From Streptomyces sp. G-G2 (GTDB lineage Bacteria; Actinomycetota; Actinomycetes; Streptomycetales; Streptomycetaceae), in NCBI RefSeq assembly GCF_030063135.1, contig NZ_JASISO010000027.1:1204-65203 (forward strand): 64,000 nucleotides of DNA, given 5' to 3'. Within the stretch, counting starts at the first letter, position 1; the number at the start of each line of letters is the position of its first letter. Below the pieces are notes generated by a model. That model was not told where the DNA came from. It saw only the letters and a program-made list of their open reading frames with translations, and ran no database searches. Shown here piece by piece: positions 33,153-42,430 of this stretch. The position numbers were made by a program, and so were the translations under genes.

Positions 33153-33189
33153 ACGGAGTCTGCTCTCGGAGGGGGAGAGCAGACTCCGT
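33153..33189. terminator. Terminator downstream of the GMC oxidoreductase
   Basis: ACGGAGTCTGCTCTC (33153-33167) and GAGAGCAGACTCCGT (33175-33189) form a 15-bp perfect stem with a 7-nt loop, between two same-strand genes. Confidence 0.88.
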
Positions 33190-33207
33190 TGCCGTGTCCC
33201 GGCGCGC

Positions 33208-34995
33208 TCAGCTGTCCCGGTTCCTCGGCGGGACCGGGGGCATCGCGACGAAGGGCAGCCGCAGGGCCGCGAAGGCCTCCTTGGGGACCGCCGGACGGAC
33301 CGGTTCCACCGCCGCGAGGCGCTCGTACGCCGCGCCCTGGTCCGGACGCGGGTCCCGCTCCCCCTTGTTGGGCCAGAACGACATGGCCCGCTCGGCCTGG
33401 GCGGTGATCGTCAGCGACGGGTTCACGCCGAGGTTCGCGGAGACCGCCGAACCGTCCACCACCGAGATGCCCGGGTGCCCGTACAGCCGGTGGTACGGGT
33501 CCACCACTCCCTCCTCGGGGGTGGCGCCGATGGGGCAGCCGCCCAGGAAGTGCGCGGTCAGCGGGGTGCCCATCAGCTCGCCCACATTGCTGCCGGGGAA
33601 GCCGTTGATCTCCTCGGCGAGCAGGGTGGCCGCCTGCGTGGCCTCGGCGATCTGCACCGGATTGGGCGCGCCGTGGCCCTGGCGGGCGGTCAGCAGGCCC
33701 TTCCCGATCCCGCCCGGTTTGCGGTAGGTGGTCAGCGAGTTGTCCAGCGACTGCATGACCAGGCCGATGATGGTCCGCTCCGACCAGCGGCGGTTGGAGA
33801 GGGAACGGGCGAACTGCACCGGGTGCCTGGCGGTGCGGGCGAACCAGGCGCGGACCCGGTGCTTGCCGTAGGGGACCTGGAGGATGGTCATGAACCCCAT
33901 GGCGTTGGAGCCCTTGCCGTAGCGGACCGGCTCGATGTGGGTGTCGGCGTTGGGGTGCACCGAGGAGGTGATGGCCACGCCCCGGGTGAAGTCGGCGCGC
34001 GCGTCCGGGCCGTGGCGCCTGCGGTAGCGGCGCTCGTCGGTCTGCGCGCCGACCAGGCCCTCGGAGTTGGTGCGGGTCAGGTCGCCGAGCCGGTCGGAGA
34101 GGCGGGGCAGCTCGCCGCGGTCCTTCATGGTGTGCAGCAGGGTCTGCGTGCCGTACGTACCGGCGGCGACCACGACGTGGCGGGCGCGCAGCACCTTGGC
34201 CGGGGCCTTGCGGCGGCCGTCGGTGGGGACGGTACGGACCCGGTAGCCGCCGTCGGGGTGGTCGGCGAGGGCGGTGACCGTGGTCATGGGGTGGATGACG
34301 GCGCCCGCGCGCTCGGCAAGGTGCAGGTAGTTCTCGTTCAGGGTGTTCTTGGCGCCGTGGCGGCAGCCCGTCATGCACTCCCCGCATTCGGTGCACGCCG
34401 TGCGGGCGGGGCCCGCGCCGCCGAAGTAGGGGTCGGGGACCTCCTCGCCGGGGCGCACCGCGCGCTGGCCCTCCGCGTCCTCGCCGTCGCCGAAGAAGAC
34501 GCCGACGGGGGCCATGTGGAAGGAGTCCGCGACGCCCATCTTCTCGGCGGCGGCCTTGAGGTGCACGTCGGAGGGGGTGGTGGTCGGGTTGAGCCGGACG
34601 CCCAGCATCCGCTTGGCCTGCTCGTAGTACGGGGCCAGTTCGTCCTGCCAGTCGGTGACGGCCGCCCACTGCCGGTCCTCGAAGAAGGCGGTGGGCGGTA
34701 CGTACAGCGTGTTGGCGTAGTTGAGGGACCCGCCGCCCACTCCGGCGCCCGCGAGCACCATCACGTTGCCGAGCAGGTGGATGCGCTGGATCCCGTACAG
34801 CCCGAGGGCCGGTGCCCACAGGTAGTTGCGCAGGTCCCAGCTGTTCTTGGGCAGGCTCTCGCGGGTGAAGCGGCGTCCTGCCTCCAGGACGCCGACCCGG
34901 TAGCCCTTCTCGGTGAGCCGCAGTGCCGAGACCGACCCTCCGAAGCCCGATCCGATGACGATCACGTCGTAGTCGTATGCCTGGTCGTACGACAC
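33208..34995 (-). CDS. GMC-family FAD oxidoreductase (cholesterol-oxidase/ChoD-like) with a Cys cluster
   Basis: 595 aa from GTG 34995 with RBS AGGAGG 7 nt upstream. FAD is bound by DVIVIGSGFGGSVSALRLTE. The family signatures AGAGVGGGSLNYANTLY and FLGGCPIGATPEEGVVDPYH are present. Residues near 215 read CTECGECMTGCRHGAKNT, a CxxCxxCxxxC arrangement of the kind that can hold an iron-sulfur cluster, as in mycobacterial ChoD-type proteins. No signal peptide. Substrate unknown; true cholesterol oxidation is not proven for this group. It lies 29 bp after the semialdehyde dehydrogenase gene and is probably co-transcribed with it. Confidence 0.87.
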   Translation of the reverse strand: MSYDQAYDYDVIVIGSGFGGSVSALRLTEKGYRVGVLEAGRRFTRESLPKNSWDLRNYLWAPALGLYGIQRIHLLGNVMVLAGAGVGGGSLNYANTLYVPPTAFFEDRQWAAVTDWQDELAPYYEQAKRMLGVRLNPTTTPSDVHLKAAAEKMGVADSFHMAPVGVFFGDGEDAEGQRAVRPGEEVPDPYFGGAGPARTACTECGECMTGCRHGAKNTLNENYLHLAERAGAVIHPMTTVTALADHPDGGYRVRTVPTDGRRKAPAKVLRARHVVVAAGTYGTQTLLHTMKDRGELPRLSDRLGDLTRTNSEGLVGAQTDERRYRRRHGPDARADFTRGVAITSSVHPNADTHIEPVRYGKGSNAMGFMTILQVPYGKHRVRAWFARTARHPVQFARSLSNRRWSERTIIGLVMQSLDNSLTTYRKPGGIGKGLLTARQGHGAPNPVQIAEATQAATLLAEEINGFPGSNVGELMGTPLTAHFLGGCPIGATPEEGVVDPYHRLYGHPGISVVDGSAVSANLGVNPSLTITAQAERAMSFWPNKGERDPRPDQGAAYERLAAVEPVRPAVPKEAFAALRLPFVAMPPVPPRNRDS

Positions 34996-35024
34996 TGCTG
35001 TGCCTCCTAGGGCGTACTGGCGTA

Positions 35025-36647
35025 CTAGCGCAAGCGGAGAGCCTTCATGACCTTGAGGCTGCGGGTCATGAACGCGGCGTACTTCTCGTCGTCCATGCCC
35101 AGCGAGGGCGCCATCGGCAGCAGCCGCTGGTGGGCGACGGTCTGGGCCTCGGTGTACTTGAGGATGCCCTCGGAGCCGTGCCTGCGGCCGAGGCCCGAGT
35201 CCTTCATGCCGCCCATGGGGGCCTGGGCGCTGCCGTAGGCGGGGGCGTAGCCCTCGTTGATGTTGACGGTGCCGGTGCGCAGCCGGGCGGCGACCGCGCG
35301 GCCGCGGCGGGCGTCCTTGGTCCAGACGCTGGCGTTGAGCCCGTACGAGGTGGCGTTCGCCTGCGCGACGGCGGTGTCCTCGTCGCTGAAGCGGTAGAGG
35401 GAGACGACCGGACCGAAGGTCTCCTCGGCGCACACCGCCATCGGCGCCTCGACGCCGTCGAGGATGGTGGGCTCGTAGAACAGCGGGCCGATGTCGGGGC
35501 GGGCGGTGCCGCCCGCGACCAGGGTGGCCCCCTTGGCGACGGCCTCGTCGACGTGCCGCCGTACGGTCTCCAGCTGGCGTTCGCCGACCAGCGAGCCCAT
35601 GTCCGCGCCGTAGGCGAGGGAGTTGCCGAGGCGCATGGCCCTGGTGCGGGCGGCGAAGCGCTCGACGAAGGCGTCGGCGACCGACTCGTGGACGTAGAGC
35701 CGCTCGATGGAGATGCACAGCTGGCCCGCGGAGGAGAAGCAGGCGCGGACGGCACCCGCGGCGGCCTTCTCCACGTCGGCGTCGTGCAGGACCAGCATGG
35801 CGTTCTTGCCGCCGAGTTCGAGGGAGACCCCGACCAGTCGGGCGGCGGCGCCCTGGGCGACTTCGCGGCCGGTGCGGGTGGAGCCGGTGAAGGAGACGTA
35901 GTCGGCATGGCGGACCACCTCGGGGCCGACGACCGGGCCCTCGCCGAGGACGATCTGGAAGACCTCGGCGGGCAGGCCCGCCTCGATGAGCAGGTCACGG
36001 GCCCACAGGGCGGTCAGCGCGGTCTCGGTGTCCGGCTTCATCACGACGGCGTTGCCGGAGACGAAGGCGGGCAGCGCGTCGCCGACGGAGAGTTCGAGCG
36101 GGTAGTTCCAGGGGGCGATCTGGCCGACGACCCCGCGCGGCTGGCGCAGTTCGACCACCTTGGTCAGGGTCGGCATGGCCCCGGTGTGGCCCTTGGGGCG
36201 CAGGTAGACGGGGGCCTTGCGGCCGTAGTGGCGGGCCGCGATGGCGACGGCCTGCACCTCCTCGTGGGCGTGCAGCCGGGCCTTGCCGGTCTCCAGCTGG
36301 ATGAGGTCGAGGACCTCGGCCTGCCGGTCGAGGACCAGGTCGTGGAAGCGCAGCAGGACGGCGGCACGGCGGCGTACGGGCACGGCGGCCCAGGCGGCCT
36401 GGGCGGCGCGGGCCCGCGCGAAGGCCTCGGCGACGTCCTCGGGGGTGGCCTCGGGCAGCTCGGCCAGCCGGTCCCCGGTGAAGGGGGTGTGGTTGGCGGT
36501 GCGGCCGGAGCCGAGCACGCCCCGGGTGAGCCGGGCCACCAGGTCCGGGGTCACGACGTCGGCGGCGGTCCGGGCGCCCGCCGGGGCGGGGGCCACCGGG
36601 TTGGTCGTGGCGCGGAGGGTGGCTGCGGGGGCCTGCGAGTCCGTCAT
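35025..36647 (-). CDS. gabD2: Succinate-semialdehyde dehydrogenase [NADP+] (GabD2-type)
   Basis: 540 aa. Oxidises succinic semialdehyde to succinate, linking GABA degradation to the TCA cycle. Key features are the cofactor site IAPWNYPLELSVGDALPAFV, VSFTGSTRTGREVA, the general base Glu in LELGGKNAML, and the catalytic Cys in SSAGQLCISIERL. The conserved aldehyde-dehydrogenase C-terminal NINEGYAPAYGSAQAPMGGM is intact. It has a 30-residue N-terminal extension. First gene of a probable two-gene operon with the GMC oxidoreductase. Confidence 0.9.
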   Translation of the reverse strand: MTDSQAPAATLRATTNPVAPAPAGARTAADVVTPDLVARLTRGVLGSGRTANHTPFTGDRLAELPEATPEDVAEAFARARAAQAAWAAVPVRRRAAVLLRFHDLVLDRQAEVLDLIQLETGKARLHAHEEVQAVAIAARHYGRKAPVYLRPKGHTGAMPTLTKVVELRQPRGVVGQIAPWNYPLELSVGDALPAFVSGNAVVMKPDTETALTALWARDLLIEAGLPAEVFQIVLGEGPVVGPEVVRHADYVSFTGSTRTGREVAQGAAARLVGVSLELGGKNAMLVLHDADVEKAAAGAVRACFSSAGQLCISIERLYVHESVADAFVERFAARTRAMRLGNSLAYGADMGSLVGERQLETVRRHVDEAVAKGATLVAGGTARPDIGPLFYEPTILDGVEAPMAVCAEETFGPVVSLYRFSDEDTAVAQANATSYGLNASVWTKDARRGRAVAARLRTGTVNINEGYAPAYGSAQAPMGGMKDSGLGRRHGSEGILKYTEAQTVAHQRLLPMAPSLGMDDEKYAAFMTRSLKVMKALRLR

Positions 36648-36762
36648 GGCGGTGAGCGTATTGCGCCGCGAGGGCTTTGGGTACCCGTGGGTAACCGGAT
36701 TTTGCCATTTCGCCAGTGATCGCTGGCAGGATCCGCGCGATTGGCGCGATCAGCGCGACCCG

Positions 36763-36811
36763 CGGGAGCCCGGCGCCCGGCCGGCCGGCCCCGGCCGGGG
36801 GCGGGCTCCCG
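36763..36811 (-). terminator. Long GC hairpin downstream of the first Ser/Thr kinase
   Basis: CGGGAGCCCG.. (from 36763) and ..CGGGCTCCCG (to 36811) form an imperfect stem of about 20 bp. It is followed on the minus strand by the gabD2 promoter region. Confidence 0.65.
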
Positions 36812-36862
36812 GCCGGTCGGCCCGTACCGCGGCAGGCTCGCGGGGGCGGCCCGTACCGGCGG

Positions 36863-38563
36863 TCAGCCTCCTTCGGGCGCGGGCTCCCAGCCGCTGACCA
36901 GCGTGTCGAACTGCTGGCGGGTCTTCGCCCAGTCCGACAGCGGCCCCGACATGTAGACGGCGTACTCGGTGCCGCTCGGAGCGATGTACATCTGCTCGAT
37001 GGCCCGGCGCGGCCCGGCGTGCACGCCCTTCTCGGTCCAGGTGAAGTCCCACAGGGCCGCGCGGGTGCTGTCCCGGAAGGTGTTCTGGTTCAGCTTCTGC
37101 CGCTTGTAGTCGGTCCGCAGGCTCAGCTGCTTCTCCAGGTCGAGCAGGTGCATGTACGGATTGTCGTAGTCCGGTTTGGTGTCGGAGGCGATCCGGACGA
37201 AGTGCTTGCCGTTGTCCGGGGTGTAGTCGATCTGGTTCCCGTCCAGCTGGCGCGTCCAGCCCTTCGGCACCATCAGGGTGAAGCCCGCCGGGTCCTTCAC
37301 CCGCTGCCAGCCTTCCGGGACCGTGGCCTCGACGGGCTTGACGGGCTCGTCGGCCTTGGCGTCGCCGCTCTGCCCGCCGGAGCCGCTCGCCGTACGGTCC
37401 CCGCCCTGGGCCGTGCCCTGGTGCGCCTCCGTGTACTTGAGGATCCCGAAGGCCCCGGCCCCGCCCAGCAGGGCGGCCACCACGGCCACCACCGCCGCGC
37501 GCCGGATCCGGCCGGTGGGACGGTCGGCCGTACGGGGCGCGGGGTGCGGCGGCGCGGGCGCGGTCGGGGCCTCCGTCCCGAACACCGCGGTCGCGGCGGC
37601 GGGCACGGGCGCCCCGGCGGGCCGCTCGGGCTCGGCGGCGGACGGGAGGGCGGGCCGCCCCGACGGCGCGGGGGTGGCCAGCTCCTCCGGAGTCAGGGCG
37701 CGGGTGGGAACGTAGGCGTGCGCCGACTTCGGCTCGCGCCCCTCCATCGCCTCCACCAGCATCCGCTCGGTCTCGGCCGCCGAGGGCCGCTGCGCCGGAT
37801 CCTTGCGCAGCAGCGCCGTGATGACCGCGCCCAGCGCGCCCGCCTGACGCAGCGCGGGCGGTTCGTCGTTGACGACGGCCTGCAGGCTGGAGATCGGCGA
37901 GGTGCGGCGGAACGGCGAGCGCGCCTCGACCGCCGTGTAGAGGGTGGCGCCCAGCGACCACAGGTCGGAGGCCGGGTCGGGGGCCCCACCCGTGACCCGT
38001 TCGGGGGCCAGGTAGTCGATGGAGCCCACGAGTTCACCGGTCCGGGTGATCGAGGAGTCCCCCTCGATCGCCGCGATCCCGAAGTCGGTGAGCAGCACCC
38101 GCCCGTCCTTGGCGAGCAGGACGTTGCCCGGCTTGACGTCCCGGTGCAGTACGCCGACCGCGTGCGCGGCCCGCAGCGCGCCCAGCACGTGCAGCCCGAT
38201 CCGGGCCGCCTCGCGGGGCTCGATCCGCCCGGCCGCCTTCGCCGCCTCGGCGAGGGAGGGCCCGTCGATGTACTCCATGACGATCCACGGCCGGTCGTCG
38301 TGCTCGAAGACGTCGTGGACGGTGACGACCGCCGGGTGCGCGATCCGGGCGGCGGCCCGGGCCTCCTTCTGGGTCCGGGCGTGCAGGACGGCCCGGTCGG
38401 CCTCGGCGACGTACAGACCCGCCGTCAGTTCCTTGACGGCGACCGTTCTGTGCAGCAAGTCGTCGTGCGCGCGCCACACCCTGCCCATGCCGCCGCGGCC
38501 GATCGCCTCGGAGAGCCGGTACCGGCCCACGAGTACCGTGCCCGCGCCTGTCCTGTGTTCCAC
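36863..38563 (-). CDS. Receptor-type Ser/Thr protein kinase (PknB-like)
   Basis: 566 aa from GTG 38563. The kinase domain at 13-275 is complete: GRGGMGRVW loop, Lys44 in VAVKEL, HRDVKPGN with Asp142, DFG at 160-162, APE in YLAPERV. An Ala/Pro-rich juxtamembrane stretch and one helix (VVAVVAALLGGAGAFGILKY, about 360-380) follow. The extracellular C-terminus has DPAGFTLMVPKGW and related motifs shared with the two following kinases. In S. coelicolor a kinase cluster at the equivalent position has been linked to spore-wall synthesis. No PASTA repeats are seen. Confidence 0.93.
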   Translation of the reverse strand: MEHRTGAGTVLVGRYRLSEAIGRGGMGRVWRAHDDLLHRTVAVKELTAGLYVAEADRAVLHARTQKEARAAARIAHPAVVTVHDVFEHDDRPWIVMEYIDGPSLAEAAKAAGRIEPREAARIGLHVLGALRAAHAVGVLHRDVKPGNVLLAKDGRVLLTDFGIAAIEGDSSITRTGELVGSIDYLAPERVTGGAPDPASDLWSLGATLYTAVEARSPFRRTSPISSLQAVVNDEPPALRQAGALGAVITALLRKDPAQRPSAAETERMLVEAMEGREPKSAHAYVPTRALTPEELATPAPSGRPALPSAAEPERPAGAPVPAAATAVFGTEAPTAPAPPHPAPRTADRPTGRIRRAAVVAVVAALLGGAGAFGILKYTEAHQGTAQGGDRTASGSGGQSGDAKADEPVKPVEATVPEGWQRVKDPAGFTLMVPKGWTRQLDGNQIDYTPDNGKHFVRIASDTKPDYDNPYMHLLDLEKQLSLRTDYKRQKLNQNTFRDSTRAALWDFTWTEKGVHAGPRRAIEQMYIAPSGTEYAVYMSGPLSDWAKTRQQFDTLVSGWEPAPEGG

Positions 38564-38687
38564 TCAACCCCGCCGCTCTCAGCCTTCGGGCCAGATTACG
38601 GAGCGCGCGGCCACTGCCGGAACCGCGCGGGGCCCGTAAGACAGCACTGTGACGCAATCGCCGTACTGACCGCCTGTCAGCAGGCCC

Positions 38688-41600
38688 TCAGGAACCCGGC
38701 CGGTAACTCCCCGTGGCCTTCTCGAAAACCTCGGTCACCTTGTCCTGGGCGTCCTGCGGGCCGAGGACCATCACCACGTGGTAGCGGCCGCCGAGGGCCA
38801 CGGCCCGGTTGCGCACGTACACGGAACGGCCGCCCCCGTCGGTCCAGGTGTACTGGCCCTCCGCCATCAGCTGTTGACCCACCTTGGTCTGCTTGACCCC
38901 CGTCGAGGTCGCCCACGTCGAGGTACGGAAGGGCTCCAGCTCGCGCTCCTTGTCGCGCTGGTAGCTCAGCGGGTCCGGATTGCCCTCCACGGCGTCGCGG
39001 CCCGGGGTGAGGACGAGCACGAAGTCGCCATTGGTGTACCGGACCTGGCCCATGTCGTTGACGCCGTGGCGCTCCCACCCGTTGGGCACGAAGACCTGGA
39101 AGCCCTCGGGGTCCTGCTGGGCCGTGTACCCGGCGGGGGCGTTCGCCGCGGGGGGCTGCGTCGAGGGAGTGCCGTTCTGGGGCGCGGGCTTGGACTGGGG
39201 CGTGCCGGTGGGGGTGTTGGCGCCGCCGCCGCCCGGCTGAGCGGTCCCGGCGCCCGCGGAGGGCCTGGGGCTGCCCTGCGCCTCGGCGCCGGGGCCGTCC
39301 GTGCCCGCCTTCGGCATGAAGAAGAGCGCGTACGCGACCCCGCCCGCCAGGGCCACCAGGACCAGCAGCAGCAGGTTGCGGCCCAGCGAACGGCCGCCGC
39401 GGGCGCGGGGGGCGTGCTGGGTGCCGCGGTGGCGGCCGTGCGAGAGGTCGCCCCGGCGGCGTACGACGGGCAGCCGCGCCGGGTCGGGTGCGGGCAGCGG
39501 GAACGCGAAGCCGCCGTCCGGCTCGGGCGCCGACCGTACGAGCGAGCGCAGCCAGCCGCGCAGCTCCTCGAAGTCGGGGCGCTCGGTGGGGTCCTGACGC
39601 AGCAGCGACTCGACGACCGGGCGCAGTGGGCCGCACTCCTCCGCGAAGGCGGGGGGTTCGGCGCAGATCATCTCGACGAGTTCGGCGGCGCTGTCCTCGG
39701 GGTAGGGGGCGTGGCCCTGGACGGCCCGGTAGAGCAGCGCGCCGAGGGCCCAGAGGTCGGTGGCGGGGCCGATGGGCGCGGCGAGCTGCCAGTTCGCGTG
39801 CACGGGGCCCGCCTGTTCGGGGGCCCAGCGCTCGGTGACGGCCCCGACCACGGCCATGCGCGTGAGCCGTGCCCGCTCGGCGTCGAGCGGAGTGAGCGCC
39901 TCCCGCCCGGTCCATCCCGGCCCGGCCCCGTCCCCCGGCCCCGTCCCGGTACGGGCTCCCGGCCCCGGGCCGGTACCGGTACCCGGCGCCCGTCCTGAAC
40001 CGGTCCCCGGGCCGTGTCCCGTGCCGGTCCCGGGCCCCGGGGCCCGTCCTGTGCCGGTGCCCGGCGCGGACCCTGGATCCGTACCTGACCCGGTTACGGG
40101 ACCCGGCCCGGCGGGTACCTCCGCCTCGCGGAACCCCTGCGGCAGCGCAAGCCGCCTCCCGGACCCGACACCCCGCTCCCCGTCCTGCCAGCCGACCCCG
40201 TCCTGTGCCCGAGCGGCAGCGCCGGGGGCGTTGTTCGCGCCGGGGGTGGAGGCAGTGCCGGGGTCGGGGGCGTGGCCCGTGTCGGGGCCGGGGGCGAAGC
40301 GCTCATCGGAGTCGGGAGCGGGGGCGGAGCCGTCACCCCACTCCGCACCGGGGGCCCGGGTCCAGTCGGCGTCGGAGCCCGGTACCGGGCCAGTGGGCGT
40401 GCCGGGGTCCGGGGCCCGGGGCGGGGAGCCGGGCACGTCGTGCTGGGCGGCGTACGGAGCCGCGCCGGGAGGCGAGACCCAGTCAGCGCCGGACGCCGGG
40501 ACCGCGCCGGGGGCCGGGCCCGACGGTTCACCGGGACCCGGAACCGCGGCCGGACCGACGGCCGAACCAAGCACCTGGGCCCAGTCGGCACTGAGTACCG
40601 GGAGCGGGTCGGCGCCGACATCGGACGCCGGCCCCGAAGGCGCACCGGAGCCCGGGGCCGGACCCGCGGCCCGGGCCGCGTCGGAGCCCGAAGCCGGAGC
40701 CCAGCCGGCGCCGAACGCCGCGGCCGGGCCGGAACCCGCACCAGGACCCGGGACCGGACCGGCGGCCTGGGCCGCGTCGGGACCCGGAGCCGGGGCCGGG
40801 CCGGAGCCCACGCCGGGGGCCGGGGCCGAAGGCTCACCGGGACCAGGAGGCATACCGGGCGCTGCGACCGACGGCGGCGGCGGCGGGGAGAGGGCCTCGG
40901 ACGGGCGGGGGGTGGCGCCGTGCCATGCCGGGGTGGACGGGGTGGGGCCTCCGTAGGGGTACGAGTAGCCCTGGGGCAGGTTCGCCCCCTCGGGCGGCGC
41001 GGCACCGCCCCGCCGCTCCTCGCTCATCCGCGCGGCAGCCTGCGCCCCCGCCCGGTACGCCGCGATGGCCCCGGCCCGCGCGGCGGCCTTGAGGTCCGGC
41101 CGCTCGGTCGGCGGCTCCGGGGTGATGTGATCGGTGTACGTCGGCCCGTTGCGCGGGGTCGGCAGCGGCAGCGGCAGCGGCAGCGGCACCGTGTCGTACC
41201 CGGGCGCCACCAGCGGCGCGTACTCCGGCCCGTCACCCTGACGCCCGTAACCCGAGCCGGAAGCGGACCCGGCCCCCGGCCCGTACCCCGGATCGCCAGA
41301 ACCACGCCCGTACCCCGGATCGCCCGGCACCGCCACGGCCCCCGGGCCCGGCCCGGGGTCCCGCTCCGCGTCCCGGTCCCGCTCCGCGTCCGGGTCGCGC
41401 TCCGCGTCCGGGTCGCGCTCCGCGTCCGGCGGGTCCGAGGCGAAGCGGCCGAGGCCCGGGTCGCTTCGGCCGCCCTCGTCGCCGTACGGGTCGTCACCGG
41501 GGTCGCGCTGGGCGTCGTAGGCCGTCGGCCCCAGGTCGGGGCCGGCGAACTCGGAGTTTCCGTACGCCGGTTCGGCGGGCCCCGGGCCGAGCGACGGCCG

Positions 41601-42275
41601 CGGCCTCGGCGCCGGGACGCCGCGCGCCCACGCCGCGTCCTGCCGCGCGCCCACGCCACCGGGGTCCGGGCCGACCGGACCGGGCGGGTCCGCCACCGGC
41701 ACCGGGTCGTACCCGCACAGCGCCTCTTCCGCCGCCCCGGCCGCCAGGCCGGTCAGCATGACGCGCCCGTCGTCGCAGATCAGCACCGTCCGCACGGTGA
41801 TGTTCCGGTGCGTCCAACCGTGCGCGTGCAGCACCGCGAGGGCCGCGAGCACGTCCGCGGCCACTTCCGCCGCCCGGTACGGGCTCAGCGGTTCGTCCGC
41901 GATCAGCGACGCCAGCGACCGGGCGGGCACCAGTTCGCTCACGATCCACAGCGAGTTGCCCTCGGCGAACACGTCGAAGACCTGGTCCAGCCGCGGATGG
42001 TCCGGCACCCGCGCCGCCGCCTGCGCCGCGGCGATCGCTCGCCGCACCGCGGGCAGTTCGGAGACGGGCCGCCGACCGGCCGCGGGCGCCCGGTGGCCGT
42101 CGAGCATCTCCGCGTCGACGATCTCCGGCAACGGCACCTGCCGGACCAGTACTTCCTGCCCGCTGCGCGTGTCGAAGGCCCGCGTCTCGACGAGTTCGTA
42201 CTCGTCCGGCGCGCCCGCCGGCGGCAGCGGCAGGCGGTACCGCTCGGCCAGGATCCGGCCCGCGTACTCCTCCAT
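38688..42275 (-). CDS. Ser/Thr pseudokinase receptor with a ~600-residue low-complexity insertion
   Basis: 1195 aa. The N-lobe and first part of the C-lobe occupy about 10-180, but catalytic positions are changed: Arg45 replaces the VAIK Lys, HRN (156-158) replaces HRD, and TGL (175-177) replaces DFG. About 600 residues of Pro/Gly/Ala-rich repeats (for example GTGTGHGPGTGSGRAPGTGT) interrupt the activation region. The C-lobe resumes near 815 (RWAPEQ, DLWALGALLYRAVQG) and ends near 915. A membrane helix lies at about 966-986 and an extracellular domain with DPEGFQVFVPNGWERH follows. It is likely a catalytically dead receptor or scaffold. Confidence 0.88.
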   Translation of the reverse strand: MEEYAGRILAERYRLPLPPAGAPDEYELVETRAFDTRSGQEVLVRQVPLPEIVDAEMLDGHRAPAAGRRPVSELPAVRRAIAAAQAAARVPDHPRLDQVFDVFAEGNSLWIVSELVPARSLASLIADEPLSPYRAAEVAADVLAALAVLHAHGWTHRNITVRTVLICDDGRVMLTGLAAGAAEEALCGYDPVPVADPPGPVGPDPGGVGARQDAAWARGVPAPRPRPSLGPGPAEPAYGNSEFAGPDLGPTAYDAQRDPGDDPYGDEGGRSDPGLGRFASDPPDAERDPDAERDPDAERDRDAERDPGPGPGAVAVPGDPGYGRGSGDPGYGPGAGSASGSGYGRQGDGPEYAPLVAPGYDTVPLPLPLPLPTPRNGPTYTDHITPEPPTERPDLKAAARAGAIAAYRAGAQAAARMSEERRGGAAPPEGANLPQGYSYPYGGPTPSTPAWHGATPRPSEALSPPPPPSVAAPGMPPGPGEPSAPAPGVGSGPAPAPGPDAAQAAGPVPGPGAGSGPAAAFGAGWAPASGSDAARAAGPAPGSGAPSGPASDVGADPLPVLSADWAQVLGSAVGPAAVPGPGEPSGPAPGAVPASGADWVSPPGAAPYAAQHDVPGSPPRAPDPGTPTGPVPGSDADWTRAPGAEWGDGSAPAPDSDERFAPGPDTGHAPDPGTASTPGANNAPGAAARAQDGVGWQDGERGVGSGRRLALPQGFREAEVPAGPGPVTGSGTDPGSAPGTGTGRAPGPGTGTGHGPGTGSGRAPGTGTGPGPGARTGTGPGDGAGPGWTGREALTPLDAERARLTRMAVVGAVTERWAPEQAGPVHANWQLAAPIGPATDLWALGALLYRAVQGHAPYPEDSAAELVEMICAEPPAFAEECGPLRPVVESLLRQDPTERPDFEELRGWLRSLVRSAPEPDGGFAFPLPAPDPARLPVVRRRGDLSHGRHRGTQHAPRARGGRSLGRNLLLLVLVALAGGVAYALFFMPKAGTDGPGAEAQGSPRPSAGAGTAQPGGGGANTPTGTPQSKPAPQNGTPSTQPPAANAPAGYTAQQDPEGFQVFVPNGWERHGVNDMGQVRYTNGDFVLVLTPGRDAVEGNPDPLSYQRDKERELEPFRTSTWATSTGVKQTKVGQQLMAEGQYTWTDGGGRSVYVRNRAVALGGRYHVVMVLGPQDAQDKVTEVFEKATGSYRPGS

Positions 42276-42430
42276 GTCGCCTCCCCCGAGCGCGTTGGTG
42301 AGCGGGTGCCCGGTCTGCGCGGTGTGCGCCCCCGTGGCCCCGCTGACACGATACGTCGCCCGGGGCGCCCGCGTCCCGGGCCTGCCGAGGCCCGTGACGT
42401 CAGCGCGACACCGGCTCGGCCGTCACCGGC

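Noticed and set aside
33208..35718. 836-residue GMC protein starting at 35718
   Set aside because: The first 241 residues are an Arg/Pro-rich shadow of the gabD2 gene; the FAD motif and an AGGAGG site mark GTG 34995 as the start.
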